A stretch of DNA of 64,000 nucleotides from Plantago ovata (lineage: Eukaryota; Streptophyta; Magnoliopsida; Lamiales; Plantaginaceae). The first letter of the stretch is position 1. The number at the start of each line of letters is the position of its first letter. The stretch is from positions 124,655,462 through 124,719,461 of the forward strand of contig CM051455.1 of the NCBI GenBank assembly GCA_028274465.1, given 5' to 3'. The translations under genes and the position numbers were made by a program. Below, in pieces: positions 46,984-58,799 of the stretch. The notes beneath the pieces are model-generated. The model worked only from the letters and a program-made list of their open reading frames with translations. It was not told where the DNA came from and did no database searches.

Positions 46984-48253
46984 ATGTCTTTAGGAGACGC
47001 TCCCTTGTTGAAGATGGAAAACTACGAAAAATGGCGAAACAACATGATGCTACATCTTGAGGCCATTAGTGATAAGATGGTTACTGTCATTAATGATTGA
47101 CCTATCAAAATCACTAAGGTTGAAAGAAGCTTTCCTCACAAAACCACGGATACTACTGGTAAGGAAACTATCTTAGGAGACCCGGTTGACACCGCCGTTC
47201 CAAAACCTAGAGACGAATGGACTTCCGACGAAGCCAAGAGATTCTGTCTTGATGGCCAAGCAAGAAACATCATCATTCGATCAACTCCGGATACTATACA
47301 GTGCAAACTGTGGGGGTGCCAAAACTGCTAAGGAAGCTTGGAAAATGGTTCAAGATCTTTGTGCTGGATCTGACAAAACCAAGGAAAACAAACTCGAAGT
47401 GCTGAAGTTAAAGTTCTAGAACTTTAAACAAGGTACAAATGAGTCACTGGAAGACTTAGACTTCAGATTCACAACTCTAGTTAGTGAGATGGCCGCCTTG
47501 GGTGTTGGAAATCTTTACTCAGATTCTGAGAAGGTGAAAACCATCATTAGAAGTCTGAACCAAGAATGGATCCACACTCAGAACTTCTACTACAATCAAG
47601 GAATGCCAGACATCACACCAACAGAATTGTTCTCTCATCTTGCTACTGTCAACTACGAGACAAAGCAAAGAGAAAATGTGTTTGCTGAAAAATCGCAAAA
47701 CATTGCTCTTGTTGCAAAGCCGTCATCTTCTGAAAAGAAGAATGATAAAGAGCCTGCTAATGAAAATGCTTTAGTTGTTAAAAACATGAAGAAATTCATC
47801 AGTAAGGAACTCGAAAGGCGAAAAGCAAAAGAGAAGCTGAAAAAGCATCTTGGTAACAACTACCATAAGTACAAGAATGAGACTAGCTCGCTGAACAAGC
47901 AAGCTCAGCAAGCAAACTCATCAGAAGAACCAGCAGTTGGAAATGATCTCTGTTTTTACTGCAAAAAGCCTGGACACTTCAAAGCAAATTGTCCTTTGTT
48001 GAAAGGCAAATCTCATGAAAAGAAGAAGAAGTTCAAAAGAGCTTTTATTGCTGAAGAAAAGAAGAAGCTTCAAGCAAAAATCGATGCATTGTGCATTGAT
48101 ACTAGCTCCGAAGACAGTGAGGAAGAAAGCTCAGACACTGACGATGAAGAAGCCACTCTTGACGTAGAGATTGGCAAGGAAGTTTGTGGAATAGCCATGG
48201 AAGCTTATCCAGATGTGTCAAACTACGAGTTCTGCCTCATGGCCGTCAGGTAA
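46984..48253 (+). pseudogene. gag region of the SIRE-type element
   Basis: Starts MSLGDAPLLKMENYEKWRNN, a copia gag N-terminus (gag-polypeptide/UBN2 type). The capsid part includes LAFLDLDFRFTTLVSEMAALG-like sequence near 47470 and IIRSLNQEWIHTQNFYY. The CCHC zinc knuckle CFYCKKPGHFKANC lies near 47950. A coiled-coil, Lys/Glu-rich stretch continues to about 48880. Fossil, with a few breaks. Confidence 0.75.
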
Positions 48254-48910
48254 ATAGTCCTACCTCTGACTCTGACTCAGAAAGTGAAGACGAGATTGAC
48301 CTTGACAAGATTCAAGGAGAAATCGAAAGATTTGAGAAAACTCTGAGCAAACAACAAGAGAAACTACAGAATGCTGAAACTCTGACCAAGCAGACTACTG
48401 AAAAGTATGTCTTGCTGAAGGAAGAAACAGAAAAGAAAGATGTTGAAATAGTGCATCTCAAGAAGTTGATTGCTGAAGCTACTGAGAAGAATTCTCAGAT
48501 GGCAATAGAATTGTAAGAGTATCAGTCCTCAATTCTAAAGTTACTTGCTGAAATCCAAGAAATGAAAAAGATAAAAATCAATTTCAAATCTTATGTTGAT
48601 GCAAGTAATACGCTGACTGAACTAAACTCTTATTTGAGAGATCCATCTCAGAAAGAAGGTTTAGGTGCAACGTATGAAGGTCATAACGTAATAATCTTGA
48701 GTAAAGACAAATCACCGATTTCCTTTGTACGTGCTACTGATGGTGGTCAACCAGAACTCTATCAGTTTGGTCAATCTAAGGTTGCTGAAAAATGCAATCA
48801 AGTACCTACGACCGTAAAGCCCGCTGTTGCTACTCAAAGTAACAAGACTTTAAAAGCAAAGTCAACTCTTTCACGAGTATAAGCAAAGTCAGCAAAGATA
48901 CTTCAAAGAG

Positions 48911-51900
48911 ATGAACAAAATCAATCCTAAGAGTTCTGACAAGACTCAAAATGCTAGGGCTAGAAGGAACCTTGCTAGAAAAGAACTTACTGAAAAGTAT
49001 GTTCAGCAAAAAGGTCAACCGAGCAAGACACCACATCAGAAAGTGGATTTGATCAGCACGAATCAAAAGTCTTTTGGCTCAAATCTCCCAGTTCCTCAGC
49101 AAGTAGAAAACAAGTCAAAGTTGAAAAACTTAAGACTTGGGTTTCCACTGGACGCATTCTTGAACATGTTAATGGACATCCAATATTGGATAATTAACTT
49201 GTTTGCTCTTGATTGTGCAGACTTCAGCCACGGAGACAAACAATGCAATCTGGCACTTTGACAGTGGTTGTGGAAAACACATGATGGGCAACAAGAATAA
49301 CCTTATAAACTATAGACGGTGGTCTTAAGGTCCAACAATAAGTTTTGTTGGTGGAGGCTTTGGTTCTACAAAAGTTTATGGTGACGTGAAGTTAGGATGC
49401 ATTACCATTTCGGGAGTTCTTTATGTCAAAAATCTTAAGTTTAACCTTTTCAGCATGAGTCAATTCGCTGATAAAGGATACTTCATCAAAATCAAAAGTG
49501 ATGAATGTAAACTTATAGACTTTGAGACAAAGAAGGTTATTATGGTTGCTAGAAGATCAGGAGGTTTGTACACTGTAGATTGGTCTCAGCAATCGTTGAA
49601 AAATGTCTTGTCTCAGATCATGATTGTCTTGCTGAAAAGCATGGTTATGGCATAAACGAACAAGTCACCTAAACTTCAAGACGTTGAATAAGCTGTCTAA
49701 AAAGGCACTTGTAGTTGGATTACCTAAGGTTACTTTCAAGAAGGATGGTGTTTGCAATGCATGTCACCAAGGAAAGCAAACCAAATCTTCTTTTAAGAAC
49801 AAGGCAGTACCGTCAACTGCAAAACCTTTACAACTCTTGCACATGGACTTGTTTGAATCTTCTTCAACAAGCTATGCTGGTAAGAAGTATGGTCTGGTGG
49901 TGGTAGATGACTATTCAAGATTCACTTGGGTAGTATTTATCAAGCACAAGTCTGAAACAAGGACTGAAATACCTAACTTGCTGAATAAGCTTGAAGTCAT
50001 GAAAAATGACAAGGTAAAAGTCATAAGGACAAACCATGGTACTGAGTTTGTAAATCAGTACATAACTGAGTATTGCACTTCAAAAGGCATACAACATCAG
50101 TTATACTCTGGCCTAGCTCTTTAGTCAATCTGCATTCCCTCAGTAAGGACACCACAACAAAACGGTGTTGCTGAAAGGAAGAATCGCACCCTAAAAGAAG
50201 CCGCAAGAACAATGCTTGCTGACACTGAAATAAGTGAGGCTTACTGGGTTGAAGCGATTAATACCGCCTGTTACACTCAAAACAGATGTCTGATTACTAA
50301 GGAATACAACAAAACTCCGTATGAGTTGTTTGTTGGAAGACCTCCTAATATCACTCATCTAAGAGTATTTGGTTGTAAGTGTTTTGTTCTTAATAACGGT
50401 AGAGAATACCTAAGAACATTTCAACCAAACGCAGACGAAGCGATATTTCTTGGTTACTCCTTGCATAGTAAAGCTTATAGAGTTTACAACAAAAAGGCAC
50501 AAAAGATCGAAGTATCAGTGCATGTTGTATTCTACGAAAAGACACAAGGAGTGCCTGCTGAAGAAGAAATATCAGAATGTATGAAAAAGCTAATCATACA
50601 TGAGCAAAGAACTGAATCTGATGCTGAGCAAATCAAGTCAATTGAACTAAATGATGATTCTGACAATGACTCTCCTCCCCCAAGTCATGACAAGATAAAT
50701 ATAGTTCATGACAAAGAATTTCTAGCAAAAGACGCAGTTGCTCCGGATGTTGCTGAAACTACGCAACCTCCCGTGCCTGCTGATGAGTTACCACAATCTA
50801 GCAATGTTGAACAAGCAGTTGCCGATGAACCAATCTCAACAGAGACACAAAATACCAGCAGTACTGAACAAGTATATGCTGATGAGCAAACGTATCCAGA
50901 TCCAAAGAGCAGAAAGTCTATGAACAAATGGATTAGAGATCATCCCTCTACGGATATGATTGGTGATATTGACAAACGCCAAGTGACTAGATCCAAAGTT
51001 TCTGCTACTCATGGACTTGCTGAAGAAGCAAATGTCGTAGAAGTAGAATCTTTGTTCTCTTGCTTTGTTTCAGAAATTGAACCCAAGAAGCTCTAAAGCA
51101 TTCTGAATGGATCAAGGTAATGCAAGAAGAACTGGATCAATTTGAAAGGAAGAAAGTATGGAAACTTGTACCTCTTGCTGAAGGCAAGAAAGCTATTGGT
51201 ACAAAGTGGGTGTTCAGAAACAAGCTGAGTGAGTCTGGTGAAGTAACAAGAAACAAAGCACGTTTAGTTGCTCAAGGTTACTGTCAGACTGAAGGATTGG
51301 ACTATGATGAATCTTATGCACCAGTTGCAAGATTGGATGCAATTAGACTTTTCTTGGCCTTTGCTGCTCACAATGACTTCATTGTTTATCAAATGGATGT
51401 TAAAAGTGCATTCTTGAATGGTGAACTTGCTGAAGAAGTCTACTTAGAACAACCCCCTGGCTTTGAACTTCCCTCAGAAACCAAGATGGTATACAAGCTT
51501 CAGAAAGCTGTATATGGTCTAAAGCAAGCACCAAGAGCTTGGTATGATACCTTGGCTAAGTTCTTGCTGGATAATGGTTTCAAGAAAGGTGAAGTTGACA
51601 AAACCTTGTTTACCATGAACCATGATGGTAAAATACTCTTAGTTCAGATTTATGTGGATGACATAATATTTGGATCTAAGGACAAGCAACTTTGTGATGA
51701 TTTTGCCAAGCTCATGACAAATAAATTTGAAATGAGTATGATGGGAAAATTGAATTATTTCCTAGGATTGCAAGTCAAGCAACTCAAAGATGGAATATTC
51801 ATAAATCAAGCAAAGTATGCGAAAGAAATGCTCATAAAGTTTAGGATCAAAGAGGAAGAAAAACCTGAAAAGATCCCTATGAGTGTTGGTACCAAATTGG

Positions 51901-52601
51901 ACTATACTAAAGAAGATAAAAGTGTTGAAGAACACAAGTATAGGAAGCTCATTGGTTCCCTGTTGTATTTAACAGCAAGTAGACCTGACATTCAATATGT
52001 TGTTTGTGTGTGTGCAAGATTCCAATCTGATCCAAGAGAATCACACTACAAAAAGGCACTTAAGATACTGAAATACGTCAAAGGTACAGTCAATGTTGGA
52101 TTATGGTATCCTAAAGATTCTGGACTTGAATTGGTTGGTTATGTTGATGCTGATCATGGAGGATCAACTCTTGATAGAAAAAGTACCTCTGGAACTTGTC
52201 AGCTTTTGGGTACTAGATTAATATCATGGTTCAGCAAGAAGCAAACCTATGTTGCCAATTCATCTACTGAATCTGAGTACATTGCGGTTGGTTGTTGCAC
52301 AGCTCAAATCCTATGGATTCAGCAACAATTAAGAGATTATGGTATTTCTGCAAAGAAAACACCAATCTTTTGCGATAATACAAGTGCTATTGCTATCACA
52401 CAAAATCCTAAGTTTCATTTAAGAACTAAGCACATTGATATTAGACATCATTTCATTAGAGATCATGTGGAAAAAGGAGATATTGAGGTTGTAAAAGTGG
52501 GTACTGATGATCAACTTGCTGACATCTTTACCAAGCCCCTACCAGATAATAGATTCGCAATGCTAAGGTATAACCTTGGATTGATTGAATTACCTCAATA
52601 A
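48911..52601 (+). pseudogene. pol region of the SIRE-type element
   Basis: Integrase: GVCNACHQGKQTKSSF (zinc-binding end), LQLLHMDLFESSSTSYAGKKYGLVVVDDYSRFTWVVF. Reverse transcriptase: [63 protein letters not shown] and YVDDIIFGS near 51650. RNase [64 protein letters not shown]. The last 493 codons (51120-52601) form one open frame; upstream parts are broken at several points. Reading order and motifs are those of Ty1/copia. Confidence 0.88.
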
Positions 52602-52616
52602 GGGATACAATTGGCA

Positions 52617-52990
52617 GATTGCTGAAACAGGCATTCAGCAAGCCAAAGTATTCTTACTTGAATAAAAACTCCTTCCACTGATTTCTTCTAAAAAGAAATG
52701 ATAAGTCACTACATGATTGCTGAAACAGACATTCAACAAGTAATTCCTTCAAAACGGGTATTTGTTAGGAAACTCGATCACTTGCTGAGACGGACACTCA
52801 GTAAGAGAAAAACCTTAAAAATTGTTGAAACAGGCATTCAGACAATCAAAGATACTGAAACAGGTATTCAAGTATCAAAGGAAAATTCTGAGACGGAAAC
52901 TTAGAAAAGAGCAAACTCACTTCTCGGATTTTACCAAAAGATATCTCAAGATAAAAAGAATTTGCTGACATGGAAACTCAGAAATATCTT
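52617..52990. repeat. Spacer repeats TGCTGAAACAGGCATTCAG
   Basis: About six diverged copies of TTGCTGAAACAGGCATTCAG (52620, 52720, 52782, 52823, 52855, 52968) at irregular 30-110-bp spacing, between pol and the env-position frame. Confidence 0.65.
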
Positions 52991-53512
52991 TTAACTTAAA
53001 GAAATTTGAGATGTCTGATTAAGGGGGAACTTTCAGCAAGTAACAAGGCTGGTTACACAAACTCGCTGAAAAGATTCTTGTTTACTTCAGCAAGCAATCA
53101 AATCCCATAAATCTAGGTAAAATCAATTTGTGACGTTAATCGGGCATAGATAAACTCGCTAATAATCATGACATGAAATACAATCGTGTCCATTGATTAA
53201 AAGGCGTTTTTGATCTAACGGTTAACATTGCAAAGAGAAAGAGTGCTCTGACGGTTTTTGTTAGTGGGCCACTACGCATTTAATGCAAAGGCTCCACTAA
53301 CGCTGTTGAATCTCTGATTTACCCTTGCTGAGAACTCAAAATCGATTGAGCTTCTTGCACATCAGAAACACTATATAAACAAGGAGTTAGAGAAAGATAA
53401 AATTCTTTAACTCACATTTCCTTTCTCTGCAAATTTTAGCCTGAATCTACTGTACCTCCGGTCAAAAAGCAAAGTAATCTTTTTCGTACACATTTCTCAC
53501 CCTATAAAAGAA

Positions 53513-55430
53513 ATGGCACCAAAGAAACAATCCTCTAAGACTTCAAAATCATCTAAGGTTGACAGTGCTGGAAAAAGCACTGCTCCGGTGATAACTCCGG
53601 TGACCAACACAGTGAAAATTGTGTTGAAAAACGATAGAATAACCGAGAAACCCATGCCGCCTGCATATCTAGACATTGCAAAGTGTGAGATGATGATGCA
53701 ATGGGTGGTTTTACCAAAGAGAAGTATATCCGATAATTCTATGAACAAGAACTTGACGGTGACAATGAAGAGGCACTTGACTTGTTAAAACAGCAAGGCC
53801 TCACTCTCTTTATAACAGCTCGCCCTAAGAAAGTGAGTATGTTAGATACAATGGAGTTCTACAATAATGCAGAAATCCAGACTCTAACTGATGGTCAAGG
53901 AGTCACTTAAAAAGTGATCTTCACCACAGTTCAGAATGTGCAAATCATCCTGAAATGGACTGATTTAGCCGACATCTTTCAGATTCTGACCACTGGAACT
54001 GAATATGACATCACTTCCACTGACGAAGAAATCGAAGCCTTCTACAGTGATGTCAGAAATGAGAAAATGAAGAAAGGAGAGATTGCTCCCGTGATTTGGA
54101 CAAAGCACATTAAGAGGAAGCATCTCTGCCATTCACTTGGTCTAGTAGCTCTGCTACTAATCAAAGTCTTAGACTCCCAAGTCGGAGGAATAGACCAAGT
54201 AGGCTTGAGAAGGTGGTCGCTGCTGATGCATATATATGAGAACAAAACTGAGCTCAACTGGGCAAATTACATTTTCAACAGACTTGTTGATTGTGTTACT
54301 AAATTCAAGGTTAAGGTTCAAGACAACAAGGTCTCACCTACCTTCCCAGTCATGTATGGACTAAAAATATGCTATATCCTTGAACACTTCAGGATTCAGC
54401 TGAGAAACCCATTGCCGATTAAGAAATCAGTATGCAATGTGGGAATAGCCTTCTACAAGCAAAATGCACCTAAGCTTGTTGATAAGAAAGTGGAAAAATC
54501 AAAGAAGACAACAGCTGCAAATGTTGTCAGCACAAGTCAGCAAGAAAGGTATACAACAGCTGCAGATGTTGTCACCACTACTCAGCAAGAAAATGTTCCA
54601 ACAGCTGAAAAAGTTGTTGATGAAACTGCTGTAGATGGTGATCAACAAGGTAAGTGTACAACAGCCGTTGCTGAAAATGCAACTACTGACGCTGCTGCTG
54701 GAGAGAAACTTGAAAAATCTAAGAAGAAGAAGAGGAAAGCTGATGATGACACTCGGACTGCAGCGTCATCAGCTAACCCCCTCCCCAAGAGAAAAAGGAC
54801 AAGTAACCCAAGAAAGAAAACACTGGCTCGCAAGTCAATACCAATTGTCCATGATCTTTCGGATGATTCTCCCGCAGTTGCTGAAACACAAGTTCCAGTA
54901 GATGTTGATGAAGTGGTTACTGAAACCTACGTCAGCAATGTTGAAGTGTTTGCGGAAGCCTTCAACAATCAACTCAATGTTGATACATCTACTGAGAAGA
55001 GACCACAAGGCAGTGGAAATGAAATTCCTGCCTCAATCCCAGATATCTACATTGTAGATAATCTAGATGATAAGACTCTGGAACCAGCAATTGATATTGC
55101 TGCTGATATAAGAACCGCGGCACTTGCTGATGCTGCCATTGCTGAAAAGATGGTTGATGAACAAGCAACTCATCAAGTTGCTGAAGAACCAGTTGTTGAG
55201 ACTGCAATGGTTCAAGTCCCAGAGATTGCTGAAACACCACAAGAGACACTATTCGACGACGCATCCCATGATGCTAAGAATACTCGACCTAGTTCACCGA
55301 AAACATCCATTGACAAAGTTCAGCTGGTGCTGACAGAACATACTCACTTTCAATTTGTGGACATATATGAGATTATATTTACAGATATGCCATTGTTACA
55401 CAATTCTATGAATTCAATAATATTTTTTTA
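53513..55430 (+). pseudogene. Extra frame in env position of the SIRE-type element
   Basis: Starts MAPKKQSSKTSKSSK. The middle part has a folded-looking segment (LADIFQILTTGTEYDI, RKHLCHSLGLVALLLIKVLD, LRRWSLLMHIYENKTELNWA, VMYGLKICYILEHFRI). It is followed by a long disordered, Ala/Thr/Val/Lys-rich tail with repeated TTAANVV and basic KKKKRKA, KRKRTSNPRKK clusters. SIRE elements are known for an env-like frame here, but I see no clear signal peptide or fusion/transmembrane segment, so envelope function is unsupported. Likely a couple of breaks; the 3' end is cut by the LINE. Confidence 0.6.
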
Positions 55431-55482
55431 GAGACCAGAACAATTCATTCCATAATCATCAAGAGAATTACAAGCAAGAGAG

Positions 55483-58400
55483 TTACAGAAACTCATGGAA
55501 GATGAAAGGCAACATACTGCCCTCCTCATTAACTGCTACATCCTTTGCTAAAGCATGGGCTAACATATTCCCACTACGCCTAACAAAACAAAACTTAACA
55601 GCAACAAACGCGGACGCGGCCAACTTTACTTCCGAAATAATTGAACCAACAACTGATAAAGAAATTGCAGCATCCTGCAAAGCTCGAACAACTCCCAGAC
55701 AATCCCCCTCAAGCATCAAGCGTGGCAACTGAAGTTCTGCTAACAGATGCAGCGCACACCGGTCCGCCAAAGCCTCTGCTATTTCTGGATTGGCAACACA
55801 AGAAACCGAAGCTCTTTTCCACCTTAAAACAGTCCCGTCCGCATCACGAATGACCACACCTATACCAGCCTTCGAACGGAGAAAAGAAGCATCGTAATTC
55901 ACCTTGTAAAAATCCCGTGAAGGCCGCTGCCAAACAGAATCCGGCACGGGATCTACACGGCTAATATACAGCCCACATGCCACCTGGTACCGCGATATGA
56001 GCTGACGCACAAAAGCAACAATCCCTTGAGCATCCAACGCAGCTTTCTCATGAATATGCTTGTTCCTTTGATACCAAATACTCCAACAAATGCACACAAA
56101 ATAATCAAAATCCTTCGTCCTAAGCTCATCCTTAACATAAGATATCCACGCAAAAACATCACCACAGTCATACCTCACGGTAGAAACCGAAAGTTCAGAG
56201 ACTGCCCAAACTAGACGGACAAAGGAACAATCCCGAAACAAGTGCAATAAAGTTTCAGCCCCACAAGAACACAAAGGACACACATCATCCATGCAAACAC
56301 CACGTCGAACCAAATTGGTAGAAACAGGAAGGGAATTCCGTAATAAACGCCACAGAAAGACACATACCTTGCTAGGAAGACTGACCTTGCACACCCAATT
56401 CCAGTCCCGCTCAGTATGCGTACTACTGTTACCATTACGGATTCTGGCCTCTCGCCGCGCCACATCCCGAGCTAGCCAATAATTAATCCTCACTGTATAG
56501 TAACCTGACTTCGAATAGTGCCACACCCGCATATCCGGAAAACTACAAGTAGGAAGTGGTATTTTAAGAATCTGACCCACATCATCCTCCCAAAAGACAG
56601 CATGTAACAAATTCACATCCCAACCATCCTCAGTAACAAAAGAAGCGACCGTGAGATTCTCTAAAGCATGTAAATTCGGAGTAAAAGGTCGAAAACCATG
56701 ATCCCGTGGATACCACCCATCCCTCCAAACCTGAATATCTAACCCATCCCCCACCTTCCAGCGCACACCCTGTCGTACCATATCAATAGAAGCACAAATG
56801 CTTTTCCAGGTGAAAGAATCATCAGGCTGAGAATAGGCCTCCAAGATATCAGAAGAAGGGAAATACTTAGCTTTTAAAATGCGACTGAGTAATGTATTAG
56901 GATTGAATCACTCTCCACACTTGTTTGCCCAACATAGCAAGATTAAAAGACCGAAGATCCCTAAAATCCATACCACCGTCCCTCTTGGAGTCACACAAGG
57001 AATGCCAATTAATCCAATGAATTTTCTGAGCATCACCATCACCCCACCAGAACCGTGCAATAATGGAATCAATCTCCTTCAGCAAAGTTTCCGGCAACTT
57101 GAAACAACTCATTACATACGTCGGAATAGATTGAAGCACTGATTTAATAAGGACCTCCTTCCCCGCCTTCGAGAGACACTTATTCTCATATCCTTGAACT
57201 TTGCTCCAAACTCGCTCCCGCAACCAACTAAAAACATCCCTCTTGGAATTTCCCATCACCATCGGTAAGCCTAAATACTTTTCATGCTTGTCAATAACAC
57301 GAACTGGTAAGCAACCTCTAATCTCTGCCACTCGAGCCTCACTTGTGTTTCTACTAAACACAACAGTAGATTTATCCAAATTAATCTCTTGCCCAGAAGC
57401 CAAGTTATATTTATCAAGTATATTACTGATCTCTGTTGCTGCCCTTACTGTAGATTGACAAAAAATGAGAGTATCATCGGCAAAGAGAAGATGCAAAACT
57501 CTTGAAGCCCCGGAGCTACAATCACACACTGTATATCATTCCCGAGCTCGGCCTCACGAATCAGATCGCTGAAAGCTTGAGTAATAAAAAGAAACAAATA
57601 AGGGGAAAGAGGATCCCCTTGTCTAATTCCTCTCTCAGGAAGAATAGGATCAAGTTGAACGCCATTAAACAACAGGGAGTAAGATACAGTACGCACACTG
57701 AGCATAACTAAATTAATAAAATCCTCAGCAAAACCCAGAGCAATCAAAACCTGTTGGAAAAAAGGCCACTCAACCCTATCATACGCCTTACTCATATCCA
57801 ACTTAAGAGCCATAAACATCTCCTTGCCTCTTCTAGTCTTTCTCTTCAAAAAAAGATTGACCTCATACACAACAAGAACATTATCAGTAATCAACCGACC
57901 TGGAACAAAGGCTGATTGAGTTTCTAAAATCACAGTAGACATATGCGGCTTCAACCGATTCGTGATCGCTTTAGAGGCAATCTTGAACATCACATTACTC
58001 AGGCTTATTGGACGGAACTGCGTAATTCTATCAGGATGCTTACACTTAGGTATAAGCACTACATGAGTAAAGTTTAATTTAGGATCAAGCACCCTATCAT
58101 TTAAGAACTCAAGAGCACACTTAATAACATCATTACCCACAGTATGCCAATAGCGCTGATAGAAAAAAGCTGGAAGGCCATCTGGCCCAGGGGACTTAAG
58201 GGGAAACATACCAGAGACTGTTGCTTTTACTTCCTCGACCGTGAAGGGCCGGCATAAGTCCGTATGCATCGCCGCTGTAACATTTGCACGCACAATTCTT
58301 GTAACCGCAGCAATATCAGACTCAGAAGGCTGCGTGGAAGTGAAAATCTTACGAAAATAATCATTCGCAATACCACTCATCTGTACGGGATCGTCACAAA

Positions 58401-58722
58401 GCGTATCCTGAGCATCGCGGATTACTTGCTCACAATCGTCTGCTCGCACCCACATACCCTCAAAGCGAAATCGTCGATGAGTAGCTTGGGGCCGACGCGT
58501 AGGAGCAGGTCGTAGACGGAGAAGAATAGCGGCATGATCGGAATTAATGGTGGGGAGATGAAAGACACGAGCTGTTGGGTATAGATCGATCCAAGGAGCT
58601 GTTGCACACGGGATTTCCATCAAAAAAATAACATCGGGATTATTAATTCTAACAAAATCACGTAAGGTACGAACTGTCCAAGAGCCGCAAAGGCCCTGAC
58701 AGTTCCAAGAGAACAGACTCAT
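55483..58722 (-). pseudogene. LINE copy 2 ORF2 (endonuclease remnant, RT, zf-RVT, RNase H)
   Basis: Starts MSLFSWNCQGLCGS, the normal ORF2 start, and keeps the endonuclease Glu (IFLMEI), but then jumps to the terminal INSDHAAILL motif: about 130 residues of endonuclease are absent. A second gap follows before DYFRKIFTST. Reverse transcriptase: SPGPDGLPAFFYQRYW, SAFVPGRLITDN, LDMSKAYDRVEW, IRQGDPLSPYLF, then LLFADDTLIFC near 57490. Frame changes lie near 57495 and 56905. zf-RVT: LPSKVCVFLWRLLRNSLPV, CPLCSCGAETLLHLFRDC near 56270. RNase H: KVNYDASF, AEALADRCAL, LEGDCLGVVRAL, AHALAKD (55880-55540). Confidence 0.85.
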
Positions 58723-58799
58723 GGCTCTAGGGCGGGTCGCTGCTCGGTTTTTTTAAATCTACGCGCGATTTTTTTAAAATTTCCCCGTGAAGCAAATTT

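Larger units (their letters stand above)
44849..55430 (+). mobile_element. Ty1/copia element of SIRE (Maximus) type, 3' end missing
   Basis: Primer site TGGTATCAGAGCTGG (46874) directly follows an LTR ending GGGACCAACA, the classic SIRE junction. gag, protease, integrase, reverse transcriptase and RNase H follow in copia order to 52601. Then come a repeat-rich spacer and an extra long frame in the position of the SIRE env-like gene (53513-55430). The 3' LTR is not in the window: sequence stops at a LINE 3' tail. Several breaks in gag and early pol, a long intact stretch in late pol. Without a 3' LTR, age cannot be estimated. Confidence 0.85.
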
